NCBI GenBank assembly: GCA_902800015.1
Contig: CADCCU010000005.1
Coordinates: forward strand, 1 to 64,000
DNA length: 64,000 nt
Source of the DNA: an uncultured Ureaplasma sp.
GTDB taxonomy: Bacteria > Bacillota_I > Bacilli_A > Mycoplasmatales > Mycoplasmoidaceae
Direction of reading: 5' to 3'
Shown here: piece after piece, positions 34,224 through 45,053 of the stretch
Layout of the letters: each line of letters starts with the position of its first letter
Numbering within the stretch: the first letter of the stretch is position 1
Made by a program: the position numbers and the translations under genes
The notes under the pieces: generated by a model
The model's input: the letters and a program-made list of their open reading frames with translations, nothing else
The model's database searches: none
What the model was told of the DNA's origin: nothing

Positions 34224-34982
34224 ATGAAATTAATAAAAAAAATAAAAAATGTTTATCTTTTTCTTTGTAATTCTAAAAAAGAACTTGATGAATGTATTGT
34301 CCAACAATTTATTGAAGAGATGCAATTAAGCAATCATACAACACTTGGCTTAACCGCTTCTAATGATGTTTCAAACATATATACAAGGTTAATTGATGAG
34401 TCCAAAACTAAAAATATAAATTTTAAAAAAGTATGTTCTTATAATTTAGAAGAATTTGTCGAATTTAAAAAAGATAAAAATTGCTTTACATATCATAACT
34501 GAATGGATAAACATTTTTTTAATTTTATTAACATCAAAAAAAAGCATATTCACTTTCCTAGTGATTTTGGTCTTATTGAAATTTGTCGATATGATAGACA
34601 AATGTGAAAAGTCGGGGGTGTAGATTTGCTTTTGTTATCATTAAATCATAACGAAGACATTAGAAAAAACGATTTAGCAAAAGAAGATTATAATGATCTT
34701 ACACATATAGTAAAACTTACTAAAGAAATGAAAAATGTTATTATCAATGAATATTCTATTAATAAAGAAATAGATGTTGCTGATTATTTAATTACAATCG
34801 GAATTAGAACAATTTTGAATGCAAAACGTATTATCATTTGTGCAAAAGGTAAAGAATGTGCTAAAAAAATAAAATATTTAGCTAAAGGTGTATTTGATAA
34901 AAAGATCCCAATAACATCTCTGCTTACACACCGTGATGTAAGAATTTATATGGACAAAGATGCAGCAGAGTTAATCATATAA
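34224..34982 (+). CDS. NagB-like protein lacking usual catalytic residues
   Basis: A 252-residue protein with the overall pattern of glucosamine-6-phosphate deaminase: MKLIKKIKNVYLF at the start, VGGVDLLLLSL in the middle and AKRIIICAKGKECAKKI plus DVRIYMDKDAAELII at the end. Key segments are changed. The phosphate loop (usually GLATGSTP) reads GLTASNDV. The FNMDEY motif with the catalytic Asp reads YNLEEF. The GNDGHIAFNEP loop with catalytic Asp and His reads NHNEDIRKND. It is therefore unlikely to be an ordinary deaminase. It might bind a sugar phosphate or act on another substrate. It is in the grcA-pflA operon. Confidence 0.75.
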
Positions 34983-34987
34983 GTTAA

Positions 34988-35467
34988 TTATTTTTTAATT
35001 TTAGCAATTGTTGTATCACGCTTAACTTTATCTATATATTGCAATTTATATAATCATTTTATTTCTTTTAAACTGTATTTTGTCAAATCGCTTTCCATAT
35101 ATTTCATCCGTGTTTTTTCATATTTTTTAGTTTTGAAATATAAGGAACGTGATTCATTAAAAACAGCAACTATGTGACAACCTAATACAATTAAAAGAAC
35201 TACCCCTACAAAAAATAAAACTAAACCACTAATAAATAATGGTTTATTTGTTGGTCATATGTATTCTGGTGTTGTCTCTTGAAATTTTAAACCAGCAAGT
35301 GTAAAACATAATGCAGCGCCTATAAAAAATAAGAAAATAACAAAGTAAATAACAAAACATGCTCATCTTCATTTTAAGTGATTCTTTTTAGAATAATGAA
35401 TATGGATATATTTTTCAGCTAATTTATTTACTAGACTTTGCTTTTTACTTTGACTTTTAGATTTCAT
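34988..35467 (-). CDS. Hypothetical membrane protein, two transmembrane segments
   Basis: A 159-residue protein. A basic N-terminus (SKSQSKKQSLVNK) precedes a transmembrane segment at about residues 35-58 (CFVIYFVIFLFFIGAAL). A short external loop and a second segment follow at about 77-100 (ISGLVLFFVGVVLLIVLG). The C-terminal 55 residues are charged and cytoplasmic. No family recognised. It is convergent with the NagB-like gene (6 bases between stops) and lies 2 bases downstream of proS, so it is likely in that operon. Four Trp codons are TGA. Confidence 0.75.
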
Positions 35468-35469
35468 AA

Positions 35470-36894
35470 TTAGTATGCTCTTGCAAAATAAACAATATAT
35501 TTAGCTTTTTTCTTAGTAAAAAAACATTTCATTTTTGTGTCAGTTGGAAGTTCTTGTTTAATACATCTTGGTGTAGCACCAAATAATTTTTTAATTTCTT
35601 TTTCATCAAGTTCACTTCCTGCTCAAGGAGCGACAACCAATTTCTTTTGATCAATAGCTTTTTTGAAATCATCAAGATTATCAATTTCAACAGTTCTTGC
35701 TTTTAAATTTTGGTTTGCAGAATTATAAAGATTCTTTTTAAAGTTTGGAATTAAATTCTTAATTCGATCAACTACATCATTAATAGCGCATACTTCCTTT
35801 GTTAATGTATCTCTTCTTAATATCGTAACATTGTCTTGTTTTAAATCATTTGGACCGATAATAATACTAAAAGGAATGCCAGTTGTTTCGGCCCAAGCAG
35901 CTTTAAAACCTAAACCTTTTTCTGACATATCAATTTTAACACGGTATTCTTTTAATAATTTCGCAATTTTATCAGCTATTTTTTGAATTTTTGGTTCTTT
36001 ATTTGCAAATATACCAAGAATTGCAATTTGAATAGGTGCAATGCTAAAAGGTAATTTTAAACCATGATCGTCAGAATGTGACATGATAATTGCGCCTATT
36101 AATCTTGTACTTGCTCCAGTAGATGTTTGATATACATACTCTAATTTATTATCTTTGTTAGTAAATGTAATACCATAAGTTTTAGCAAAGTTTTGACCTA
36201 AATAATGTGATGTTCCGCATTGAAGAGCTTGACCGTCTTGCATTAATGCTTCAATTGTATAAGTATTATCAGCACCTGCAAATCTTTCCCCAATAGTTTT
36301 TTCACCTTGTAAGCAAGGAATTAATAATTCATTAGTTACAAAATCATAATATTCATCAGCCATATTTTTAGCTTGTGCAACAGCTTCAGCTTTTGAAGAA
36401 TGAATTGTATGAATTTCATGTCAAAAAAATTCAGTTGTTCTTAAAAAAGGTCTTGTGTTTTTTTCAGCGCGGAAAACATTACATCATTGATTTACTTTAA
36501 TTGGCAAGTCATTGTATGAAGTTATTATTTTTTTAAAGTATTCGCAGAATAATACCTCACTTGTTGGACGCACTACATAAGGTTCAGTTAATTCTTCTTG
36601 ACCTTTTTTAGTTACTAAAAAAACTTCTGGAGCAAAACCTTCAACATGTTCCTTTTCCCGCATAAACTCAGAATATTTAATAAATGTAGGCAAAGCAACA
36701 TTAACAATGTCGTATTTTTTAAATCTCTTGTCTAATTCTTGTTGAATCATTGATCAAATTGCTCAACCATTAGGCATAAAAATCATTTCGCCTTTAATTG
36801 ATGAATATTCAACAAGTTTTGCAGCTTTAACTACATCTGTATATCATTGCGCAAAATCTACATCTCTTGGAGTTATCTTTTCTAGTTTGCTCAT
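35470..36894 (-). CDS. proS: Prolyl-tRNA synthetase
   Basis: Class II synthetase charging tRNA-Pro; 474 residues, the short eukaryote/archaea-like type without the editing insertion. Motif 2 region is VVRPTSEVLFCEYF and [38 protein letters not shown] and STGASTRLIGAIIMSHSDDHGL match motif 3. The anticodon domain (VRIDMSEKGLGFKAAWAE) and a C-terminal domain ending VYFARAY follow. The start gives MSKLEKITPRDVDFAQWYTDVV, the usual N-terminus. Many Trp codons are TGA. Confidence 0.95.
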
Positions 36895-36904
36895 AATACA
36901 TATA

Positions 36905-37822
36905 TTATATTTTTTTAATATAACTAACTAAAGCAGTTAATTTTCCTGATAAAGTAAAGTAATCTATTTTACTTGCAATAATGAATGAATCACCAACATT
37001 AATCTCTTTTTGATTATTTAAAATTCCTTTGCCACTTATAATTGATACTTGCAACCATTGAGCATCATTAAATGTATATTTTTTAGTTGATACATTATCT
37101 ATTTTAACAAGCTTAAAAAACTTGCTATCAGTCAAAACATTTGATTTTTTATTGACTTTAAAATCTTTATGAGGTACAGTGATAACATCTAATGATTCTT
37201 TAATATGTAGAGGTCTTGGTTTGCCATTTGATAAACGATTATAGTCATACAATCTGAATGTTAAATCCGATGATTGTTGTAATTCATAAATCATAATATT
37301 TGCATTAATGGCATGAATGGTTCCAGCGGGAACAAAAACAAAATCGCCTTTTTTAACCTTTTTAATTCTTAAAAGTTTTTTTCATTCATTTTGATTAACT
37401 CAATCGACTAATTGTTTTTTAGTCTTTGCATTATGACCATAAATAATTGATGCATCTTTCTTAGCACCAAGAATATATCAACATTCATTCTTGCCTAATT
37501 GTGAATAGTTTTTACGAGCATATTGATCATCTGGATGAACTTGAACACTTAATTTATCATTACAATCTAAAATTTTTGTTAACAATGGATATTCTTTAAG
37601 GTTCGAATTATTAAAAATTTCAGGTTTATTTTTAAACAATCATTCTAAAGTTTTGTTTTTATATTTACCATTGGTAATTGTTGAAGATTTACCATGATAT
37701 CCACTAATAATTCATGCTTCACCAACATGATTGTTTTTAATTTTTAAATTAAATTTTTTTAAATTAGAACTACCTCAAATTTTATTTTCAAAATAAGGTT
37801 TCAAAAAGTATATATCTTTCAT
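36905..37822 (-). CDS. manA: Mannose-6-phosphate isomerase, type I
   Basis: Interconverts mannose 6-phosphate and fructose 6-phosphate; 305 residues. It begins [17 protein letters not shown]. Zinc ligands are visible in [11 protein letters not shown] (Gln and His), GKNECWYIL (Glu) and PAGTIHAIN (His). The substrate region [22 protein letters not shown] is canonical. It is transcribed divergently from the fructose-type PTS gene, 49 bases apart, which suggests that PTS-imported mannose enters glycolysis through it. Confidence 0.93.
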
Positions 37823-37857
37823 AATTTCAAATTTGTATTTTCTTTAGTTATAGTATA

Positions 37858-37863
37858 TATAAT
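37858..37863 (+). promoter_or_regulatory. -10 box of fruA
   Basis: TATAAT, 8 bases before the fruA ATG, implying a leaderless mRNA. It lies in the 49-base gap shared with manA. Confidence 0.5.
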
Positions 37864-37871
37864 AAACATAT

Positions 37872-39998
37872 ATGAATATTTTTAGTAAAAACCATATTCT
37901 GTTTGACATCAATGTTAAAAATCAACTTGATGCATTTAAACAGATAGCCAAATTGGCAAAAAAATTAGAAATAATTGATAATGAAAAAAATCTTATTGAT
38001 GGTTTAGTTCGTCGTGAAAAAGTTTCTACAACTGGAATGAAAGATTCATTCGCTATTCCTCATGCAATGTCATCTAAAATTAACAAACCTGCAATTATTG
38101 TGGCAAGATTTAAAAATGGAATTGATTGGAAAGCAATTGATGATAAACCAGTTAAATTTGCAATTGCAATATTAATTCCTGAAAAAGATCTTGGTGATCT
38201 TCATATGGAATATCTTGCAAGAATTTCTACAGGTTTAATGAATGAAGATCTTTGCAAGAAATTATTGACAACAAAAAACGTAAACAATGTTTATGATTTA
38301 ATTGCAAAAACAATTAATGTTGAAGATACTGAAATAAAAGTTATTAAAGAATCTAGCAAAAAGCAACCAAAGAAAATTGATAAATCAAAACCATTAATTA
38401 TTGGTGTAAGTGCTTGTGCAACAGGAATTGTTCACACTTTTATGACACGAGAAGCGCTTGAAGGTGTTGCGGATGAAATGAATGTTAATGTACACATTGA
38501 AACTGAAGGACAAAATGGTCGTGAACATACACTAACACATGAATTAATTGAAAAAGCTGATTATGTAATTATTGCATCTGATATTAATGTTGACACAGAT
38601 CGATTCTTTGGCAAAAAAATATTTTTCTGTGGAACAAATGAAGCTATTGATAATCCACAAAAAGTTATTGAAACTGCAATGAAAGAATCTAAGGTTTGAA
38701 ATGAAGGTGGTAGAATAACAACTAGAGCCACTTCATTAGGTGGAAAGAAACAAAATCCATTTATGAAACACTTCTTATCTGGTGTTTCACATATGATACC
38801 AGTATTGGTATTCTCTGGAATTGTATATGCATTGTTAAATGCTATTTGTATGGGTATTTACCATGATAATTCAGCTCCCGAAGGCACTGCAATGTGATAT
38901 GCATTACAAGTTGCTAATGTAGGATTTACTTTCTTCGTAGCAATAATGGGTGCATACATCGGTGAATCTGTTGGTGGCCGAAGTGCCTTTGCGCCTGCAT
39001 TAATTGCTTCGTTTGTGGCAGGATCGCCTAATTTGTATTATTACTATCCTGGAATTCCTAAAGTTGTAATAGGAACATTATTCAATGGTGGTGCTGTAGA
39101 AATTAGTGGTATTAGTTTAGGTATTCTTGCTGCATTAATGATGGGTTTTGCAGCTGGTTTAATTGTTAAATGGATTAACACATGAAAAGTAAAACAATCA
39201 ATTCGTCCTGTTGTTTCAATTATCTTTGTACCTGTTGTTGTAACTTCAGTATTAGTATTCCCATTTGTATTTGCATTAAGCGGAATATTAGGTTGCATGA
39301 TGAACTACATTGCATATGGTATTGCTTATGCTGGTTCAATTAATGGTGTAAACTTCTTAATTGGATTCTTATTAGGTGCAATGATTGGATTTGATATGGG
39401 TGGCCCAGTCAACAAGATTGCTGTTTCAACTGCTACTTGTTTAATTACAGTTGACCCAAGATTTATGGGCGCATGTGCTGCAGCTATCCCTGTTGCACCT
39501 TTAGGTTGTGGATTATCAATCTTAATTTTCAAAAAATTATTCCCAGATGAAGATGACCAAAGAAATGGTGTTACAGCTCTTGGTCTAGGATTCATGGGTA
39601 TTAGTGAAGGTGCTATTCCTATCTTTGCAAAACGTCCAAAACAAACATTAATTGCCAATGTAGCAGCATCAGCAATTGCCGGGGGACTAGCATTTATGTT
39701 CTTCGTTGGTGGACATGTTGCAATGTGAGGTGGACCATTGATTGCATTCTGTTTAGGTGTTTATGCTGATCCAGGTGCAATTGGTACAAGCATACCAGCA
39801 ATGTTTGGTGGACCTGGTGATACTGTTATGAAATACATCAGTATTTTATGATACTTCGTTGCAATTATCGGTGCAACTGTAATTCATATGTTTGTTTATG
39901 CTGCGCTTGTAAAAGCTAGTTCAAAAAAAGATGTAGATAAACGATTAAACAAAAAATTGACAAAAAAAGAAAAAGCTAGTCAAGTTCGTGCTGCTTAA
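37872..39998 (+). CDS. fruA: PTS fructose-type EIIABC component
   Basis: Sugar-specific phosphotransferase permease, 708 residues, with three fused parts. EIIA (about 1-145) carries the phospho-His in FAIPHAMS. EIIB (about 170-270) has VSACATGIVHTFM, where the active Cys is followed by Ala rather than the usual Pro. EIIC (about 295-690) is a multi-span permease with FMKHFLSGVSHMIPVL, GGRSAFAPA, GFDMGGPVNK and GLGFMGISEGAIPI. Sugar could be fructose or mannose; neighbouring manA favours mannose or both. The 3' end overlaps trmL on the other strand by 23 bases. Confidence 0.93.
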
Positions 39999-40485
39999 AA
40001 GGTTCTTCTTCAGCTAAACCATTAAACTTATCTTGTTTAACATATTCATAAGCTAACATTGCAACACAATTTGAGAGGTTTAGTGCTCTAACTTGTTTTG
40101 TTGTAGGAATACGGATTGTTTTAGATAAATTATTTTTTAAAATTGTTTTATCAATTCCTGTAGACTCTTTACCAAACACTAAATATGATTCCTTCTTGGA
40201 ATCATATTTTATTTTATCTGATGTTTTCTTACCATATCTTGAAATATAGTAAATATTAGTTTCTTCATTAATATAATTTTTATCTATAAAATCTTGAAAA
40301 CAATCATATTCAAATAATTGCAATTTATCTCAATATGTTACAGAGCTTCGCTTTAAATTTTTGTTAGTTAAAAAGAATCCATATGGTCTAATTAAATGCA
40401 ATTTAGCATTGAATGCAACACATGTTCTGGCAATATTACCGGTATTCTCAGGAATTTCAGGTTCAAATAAAACTATATTCAACAT
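39976..40485 (-). CDS. trmL: tRNA (cytidine/uridine-34 2'-O)-methyltransferase TrmL
   Basis: SPOUT methyltransferase acting on the wobble base of tRNA-Leu; 169 residues. It begins [22 protein letters not shown], the diagnostic N-terminus. [33 protein letters not shown] and [20 protein letters not shown] follow. The stop (TAG at 39976-39978) lies inside the 3' end of fruA, giving a 23-base convergent overlap. Its start is 2 bases from the polC stop. Two Trp codons are TGA. The tRNA-Leu(CAA) in this window is a possible substrate. Confidence 0.93.
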
Positions 40486-40487
40486 AT

Positions 40488-43400
40488 TTAAAAATCAAAA
40501 ATACTCATTTGGTCAGATTCACACAACTCATCAATAATACCGAGATTGTTCATTGTTTCAAACACCGTAGAATTAATTGATGTCCTTTTTAATAAATCTT
40601 CTTTAGAATTAAATGGCTTCTGTTCACGTGCAATTACAATAGTTTTAGCTGTAGTATTACCTAAGCCAGGAATAACATTAAATGGAGGAATAATGCAATT
40701 ATTCTCAATTTGGAAATCAGTAGCTTTAGATTTTGAAAGACTTACATTTTTAAACTTAATCCCTCTAGCAAACATTTCTAACATTACTTCATAAATAGGA
40801 ATAGCTTCAATTTCTTTTGGCTTTAATTCATTTTTTAGGGCTTTGTTATTCGCTTTTTTTCTTAATATCAATAATTTTTCCTTAACAGATTCAGGACCTT
40901 TTAAGGCTGTTTCTAAATCAAATGCATCAGGTTTTATGGAGTATAAACTAGCATAGAATGCAGCAGGATAGTACATTTTAAATCATGCTACTCTCCATGC
41001 TGAAATTACATATGCTGTTGCATGTGCTTTTGGGAACAAATAAGAAATCTTTAAGCATGAATCAATATACCACTTAGGGACTTTACACTCATTAATAACT
41101 TGTAAGTCTTTATCTTTAATTCCTTTGCCTTTACGTACAGTTTCCATAATGCTGAAGGCAGTTTCAGATGGTACACCTAATTTCATTAAATTAGTCATAA
41201 TACCATCACGACAAGTTACAACTTCACTTAATGTTAGATGAGTTTTATTAATTAATTCTCGTGCATTACCAAGCCATACATTAGTACCATGACTTAGTCC
41301 AGAAATAGAAATTAAATCATCAAATGATTTTGGTTTAGTTTCTTTTAAAATAGTTCTAACGAATTCTGTACCAAATTCAGGCAAACCAATAGCTCCTGTT
41401 GTTTCTCCTAGAATGTCTTCGGATTTAATACCAAGTTGTTCATTGGTAGTAAACATAGATAGTACTTTTTCATCATGGAAAGGAATTGATCGTGGTTTTA
41501 TTCCTGTCATTTGTTCAAGAAGTTTTAGTTTAGTTGGATCATCATGACCAAGAATATCAAGTTTTAGTAAATTATCATGTAAACTAGTAAATGTGAAATG
41601 AGTGGTATATCAAGTTAATGATTTATCATCAGCAGAATATTGATATGGAGTAAAATCAAATACACTCATATCCTTAGGAACAATGATAATGCCACCTGGG
41701 TGTTGTCCTGTTGTCCTTTTAACGTCAACACATTTAGAAGAAATCCAATCTATATATGCAGAACTAACAACTTGATCAGGTTGTGTTCTTTCAAAATATG
41801 CTTTAACATAACCAAAAGCAGTTTTATCAGCAACAGTAGCAATAGTTCCTGCACGATATGTATGTTCATGACCAAATAAGTCACGAATAAATTCATGAGC
41901 TGTTGATTGATATAAACCTGAAAAGTTTAAATCAATATCTGGTGTTTTTTCACCTCTAAAACCTAAGAATGTTTCAAAAGGAATATTATGGCCATCACCT
42001 ATTAATTTAGCACCACAATGTGGACATGTTTTTTCAACCAAATCAAAACCATCAGGCAAATCAACATTAAAATCTGTGTAATGACATTTTGGACAACGGT
42101 AATGTGCTGGTAATGGATTAACTTCAGTAATATTTAATAAATAAGCAAGAAATGATGAACCAACTGATCCTCTTGATCCAACAATAAAACCATCACTAAG
42201 TGATTTTTCTACTAATAAGTGAGCGATCCAATAAATAATTGAAAACTTATTAATTAAAATGGAATCTAATTCCTTTTTTACGCGTTTTTGAATCAATTCA
42301 TCGGGTTTATCACCATAAATTTCAGCAAGTTTCTGTTTAGCAAAATTTAATAATTTTTCTTCAACATTTTCAATTTTTGGTGGATATAGTTTTAATTTAA
42401 TTGGCTCAAGATTATTTCCAATTTGTTTTGCAAATTCAACACTATTGGTAATAACAATTTGGTTAATTAATTCTTTATCTTTTAAAAAGCTAAATTCATC
42501 TAACATTTCTTTTGTTGTTCTTAAATGGTTATCAGGAATAATACTGTTATCTTCTCCATAACGATATAGACGGTGAGCCTTACCACCAAGCAATTTAGAA
42601 TTAATGTAAACTCTTCGGCCAATTTGATCTTGTTCATCTAGATAATAAGCATCACTAACAGCAATAACTTTTTTATTTAATTTGTTAGCTGTATTAATAA
42701 TTTTCTTAATTATAGATTGAATTTGTTCCAAAGTAAAATCATGACCATTAATTTTATGCAATAAGTTATTTGGTGAAGCAACAAAAACGAAATCTAAATA
42801 ATTAATTGCATCAATTAATTCTTGTTCAGTACCATTAATAGCAGTATCAAATAATAGGCTTTCAGTTGGAGCATTAGCAATAATAAAATTATCTCTTATT
42901 GCATTTAATTCATTGTAAAACACTCGTGGATATGTATATAAATGTTCAGTATTAGAATTAGAAATCAATTTATAAAGTTTTTTAAATGATTGATTATTTT
43001 TACAATAAACGTCTAAATAGTTATCTGCAAATTGACGGTTATAATAGTTATCATTAACAAGATTATTTAATTGGTTAAGATTTTTGATATTTCTTGATTC
43101 TAAAAAATTAACCATGCGAATCCATACTTTTGTTAATACTTCAGCATCGAAATCTGCACGATGTGCAATATCATCATTATATTCTAGATGGTATAGATGT
43201 GAAACAGCACCTAAATTATGTTGGGCAGCTTTATTATTAATATATCTAGATAGCTGCATGGTATCAATAATTGGATTAGTAATTAATGGTAAATTATTTT
43301 GTTGTAATTTCTTATTCAAGAAACGGTAATCAAAATTAATACCATTGTGAGCAATCAATGTAGCATTACCGATTCATTCTTTAATTTTATTTAACCCAGT

Positions 43401-44840
43401 AATTAAATCAATACCTTGTTGTTCCAAAATTTCATTAGTAATGTGAGTTTTTGATGAAATGTATGATGAAATTGGTTTTATAGGTTTAATAAAAAAATCA
43501 ATCCGGTCAACAATTTTTAAATCTTTAATTTTTACAGCACCAAATTCAATTAAATCATTAAATTCATTATTTAATCCAGAAGTCTCAATGTCAAATACAA
43601 CCATTTCTGATTTAACTAAGTCTTCATCACGCGGATTTAATACATGAACTGCTGATTCATTTAAAACATTCAATTCTACACCATAGATAACTTTTTGACC
43701 AAGTTTTTTAGCAATGTTATATGCATCAGGGAATGATTGAACATTAAAACGATCGATAATGCTTATGGCATTCCAGCCAAACTGTTTACTACGTTCAATC
43801 ACTTCTTGTGTAGAGCAAATCCCATCAAAAGCTGACATTTTAGTATGAACTAATAATTCAACTCTTTTATTTTTAGCATCATCTTCACGGATAAATTCCT
43901 TAGGAGTTTTTATCTTAATAATTTTGCGAACTAAACCAGTCAATTCGTTTGAATTATATTTATCGATATTAAATGAACACTCCACATTAATTCAATCATT
44001 AACATGGAATTCATCAAGATATGATGAAGGTAAATTATTTCATGATTTATTTATATTCAAATGATTATCTGTTGCGAAACATTTAATTTTTATGGCATTT
44101 TTAAAATCAGTTACCCAAAAAGTGTAAATAGTGGAACCATTTTTTGTTTTAGTCTTATCAGTCTTAAAGATTTGGCATTGTAATACACCATAATTTACGT
44201 TATTATCAACTTCATTAATTTGAATAATTTTTTTTGTATTAATTTTATTATTCCTTAATATTTGTGCATTAGTTTCATTAATTGAGCGAATATTTTTAAA
44301 TGATTGATTAATTTCATTCATTTTTTGCATATTGTATAACTCAAGGGACTGCTTATCTTTGCTAAAAGCAAATTTTAAACTATTAATCTTAAATCCTGCG
44401 GCTTTAAATGACAATATAAAATATGTTTGTAATTCATTTAATATTTTTTCTTCAAAATCATGAAAATAAGAAAAAGTTAAATTACCATTTTCTATTTTTA
44501 TATCAGTAATATTTAATAGATTTTTAGTTTCTGATTTATCTAATGACAATTTATTAACAAAATAAACAAAATAATCTTTTACTTCTTTTTCACTAAAAAA
44601 CTCAGTTTCACCTTTTAATTCTATTTCAAAAGAATCATGACAAAAATTCTTTATGGCATTTACGATTTTAGTATAAATGTTTATTGGCAATACTTTATTT
44701 TTTAAAGTTATAACAATTCTTGAATTATTAGTAGCTTTATTCTTGTTAAAAACAAAAGAAACAACATTAACAATTTGATCAAATTCTTCACCTGTTAAAA
44801 TTTTTGAACGCTCAAAAAATTCTCGAAATTTGTTGTTCAT
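40488..44840 (-). CDS. polC: DNA polymerase III alpha subunit PolC
   Basis: Replicative polymerase of low-GC Gram-positives and mollicutes; 1450 residues. Order: N-terminal domain and OB fold (residues 1-270), PHP part ([17 protein letters not shown]), inserted 3'-5' exonuclease ([38 protein letters not shown]), PHP remainder ([10 protein letters not shown]), polymerase core. The core shows [18 protein letters not shown], zinc knuckle CPKCHY...[17 protein letters not shown], and [15 protein letters not shown]-terminal helix-hairpin-helix [18 protein letters not shown]. Trp codons are mostly TGA. A minus-strand TATACT (44848-44853) is 7 bases before the start. Confidence 0.97.
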
Positions 44841-44887
44841 ATACGATAGTATATATATACCAATTAATGTTGTAAAAAAATAATATT

Positions 44888-44895
44888 TGTATAAT
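44888..44895 (+). promoter_or_regulatory. Extended -10 promoter of the repeat RNA
   Basis: TG directly followed by TATAAT (TATAAT at 44890-44895) on the plus strand. Transcription would begin at about 44901, the first base of the 44-base repeat. A TTGTAA at 44870-44875 is a weak -35 with short spacing, but an extended -10 can work without it. Confidence 0.6.
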
Positions 44896-44900
44896 AATTT

Positions 44901-44988
44901 AAAGGTTAGGGAACGGATGCTGCCCTCAACAACAGTCCAAGTATAAAGGTTAGGGAACGGATGCTGCCCTCAACAACAGTCCAAGTAT
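44901..44988 (+). repeat. Perfect tandem repeat, 2 x 44 bases
   Basis: Two identical 44-base copies with no spacer, starting AAAGGTTAGGGAACGG and ending CAGTCCAAGTAT. Identity is complete, so the duplication is recent, is held by selection, or could be an assembly artefact. An AAAG after the second copy is the start of a would-be third. Confidence 0.97.
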
Positions 44989-44994
44989 AAAGTG

Positions 44995-45025
44995 AAATGT
45001 TTCTCAACAATGGGAAACATTTTTT
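44995..45025 (+). terminator. Rho-independent terminator of the repeat RNA
   Basis: A perfect 9-bp stem AAATGTTTC/GAAACATTT (44995-45003, 45014-45022) is followed by a T run to 45025. Two more inner pairs are possible, leaving AACAAT as loop. The T run is on the plus strand, fixing the direction of transcription. The loop region contains CTCAACAA, the same octamer found in each 44-base repeat. Confidence 0.88.
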
Positions 45026-45053
45026 ATTTATAGCCATAAAATAAATAAAAAAA

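Larger units (their letters stand above)
44901..45027 (+). ncRNA. Candidate small RNA with tandem pseudoknot repeats
   Basis: A transcript of about 125 bases is bounded by a TGTATAAT promoter and a strong terminator. It has two perfect 44-base repeats (44901-44944, 44945-44988), about half G+C against a strongly A+T-rich background. Each unit can form a compact H-type pseudoknot. Stem 1 is AGGG/CCCT (44908-44911 with 44923-44926). Stem 2 is GGA-CTG/CAG-TCC (44915-44922 with 44933-44938, TG bulge). A 3-base loop AAC and an A-rich loop CAACAA complete it. No gene follows on this strand before metG, so it is probably a free RNA rather than a leader. It lies between polC and whiA, both on the other strand. 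I recognise no known RNA family. Each unit could also encode a 9-codon peptide. Confidence 0.7.

Noticed and set aside
44901-44988. CRISPR array or tandem glycine riboswitch
   Set aside because: Only two copies with no spacer, no cas genes, and no match to the glycine aptamer core; no downstream gene to regulate on that strand.
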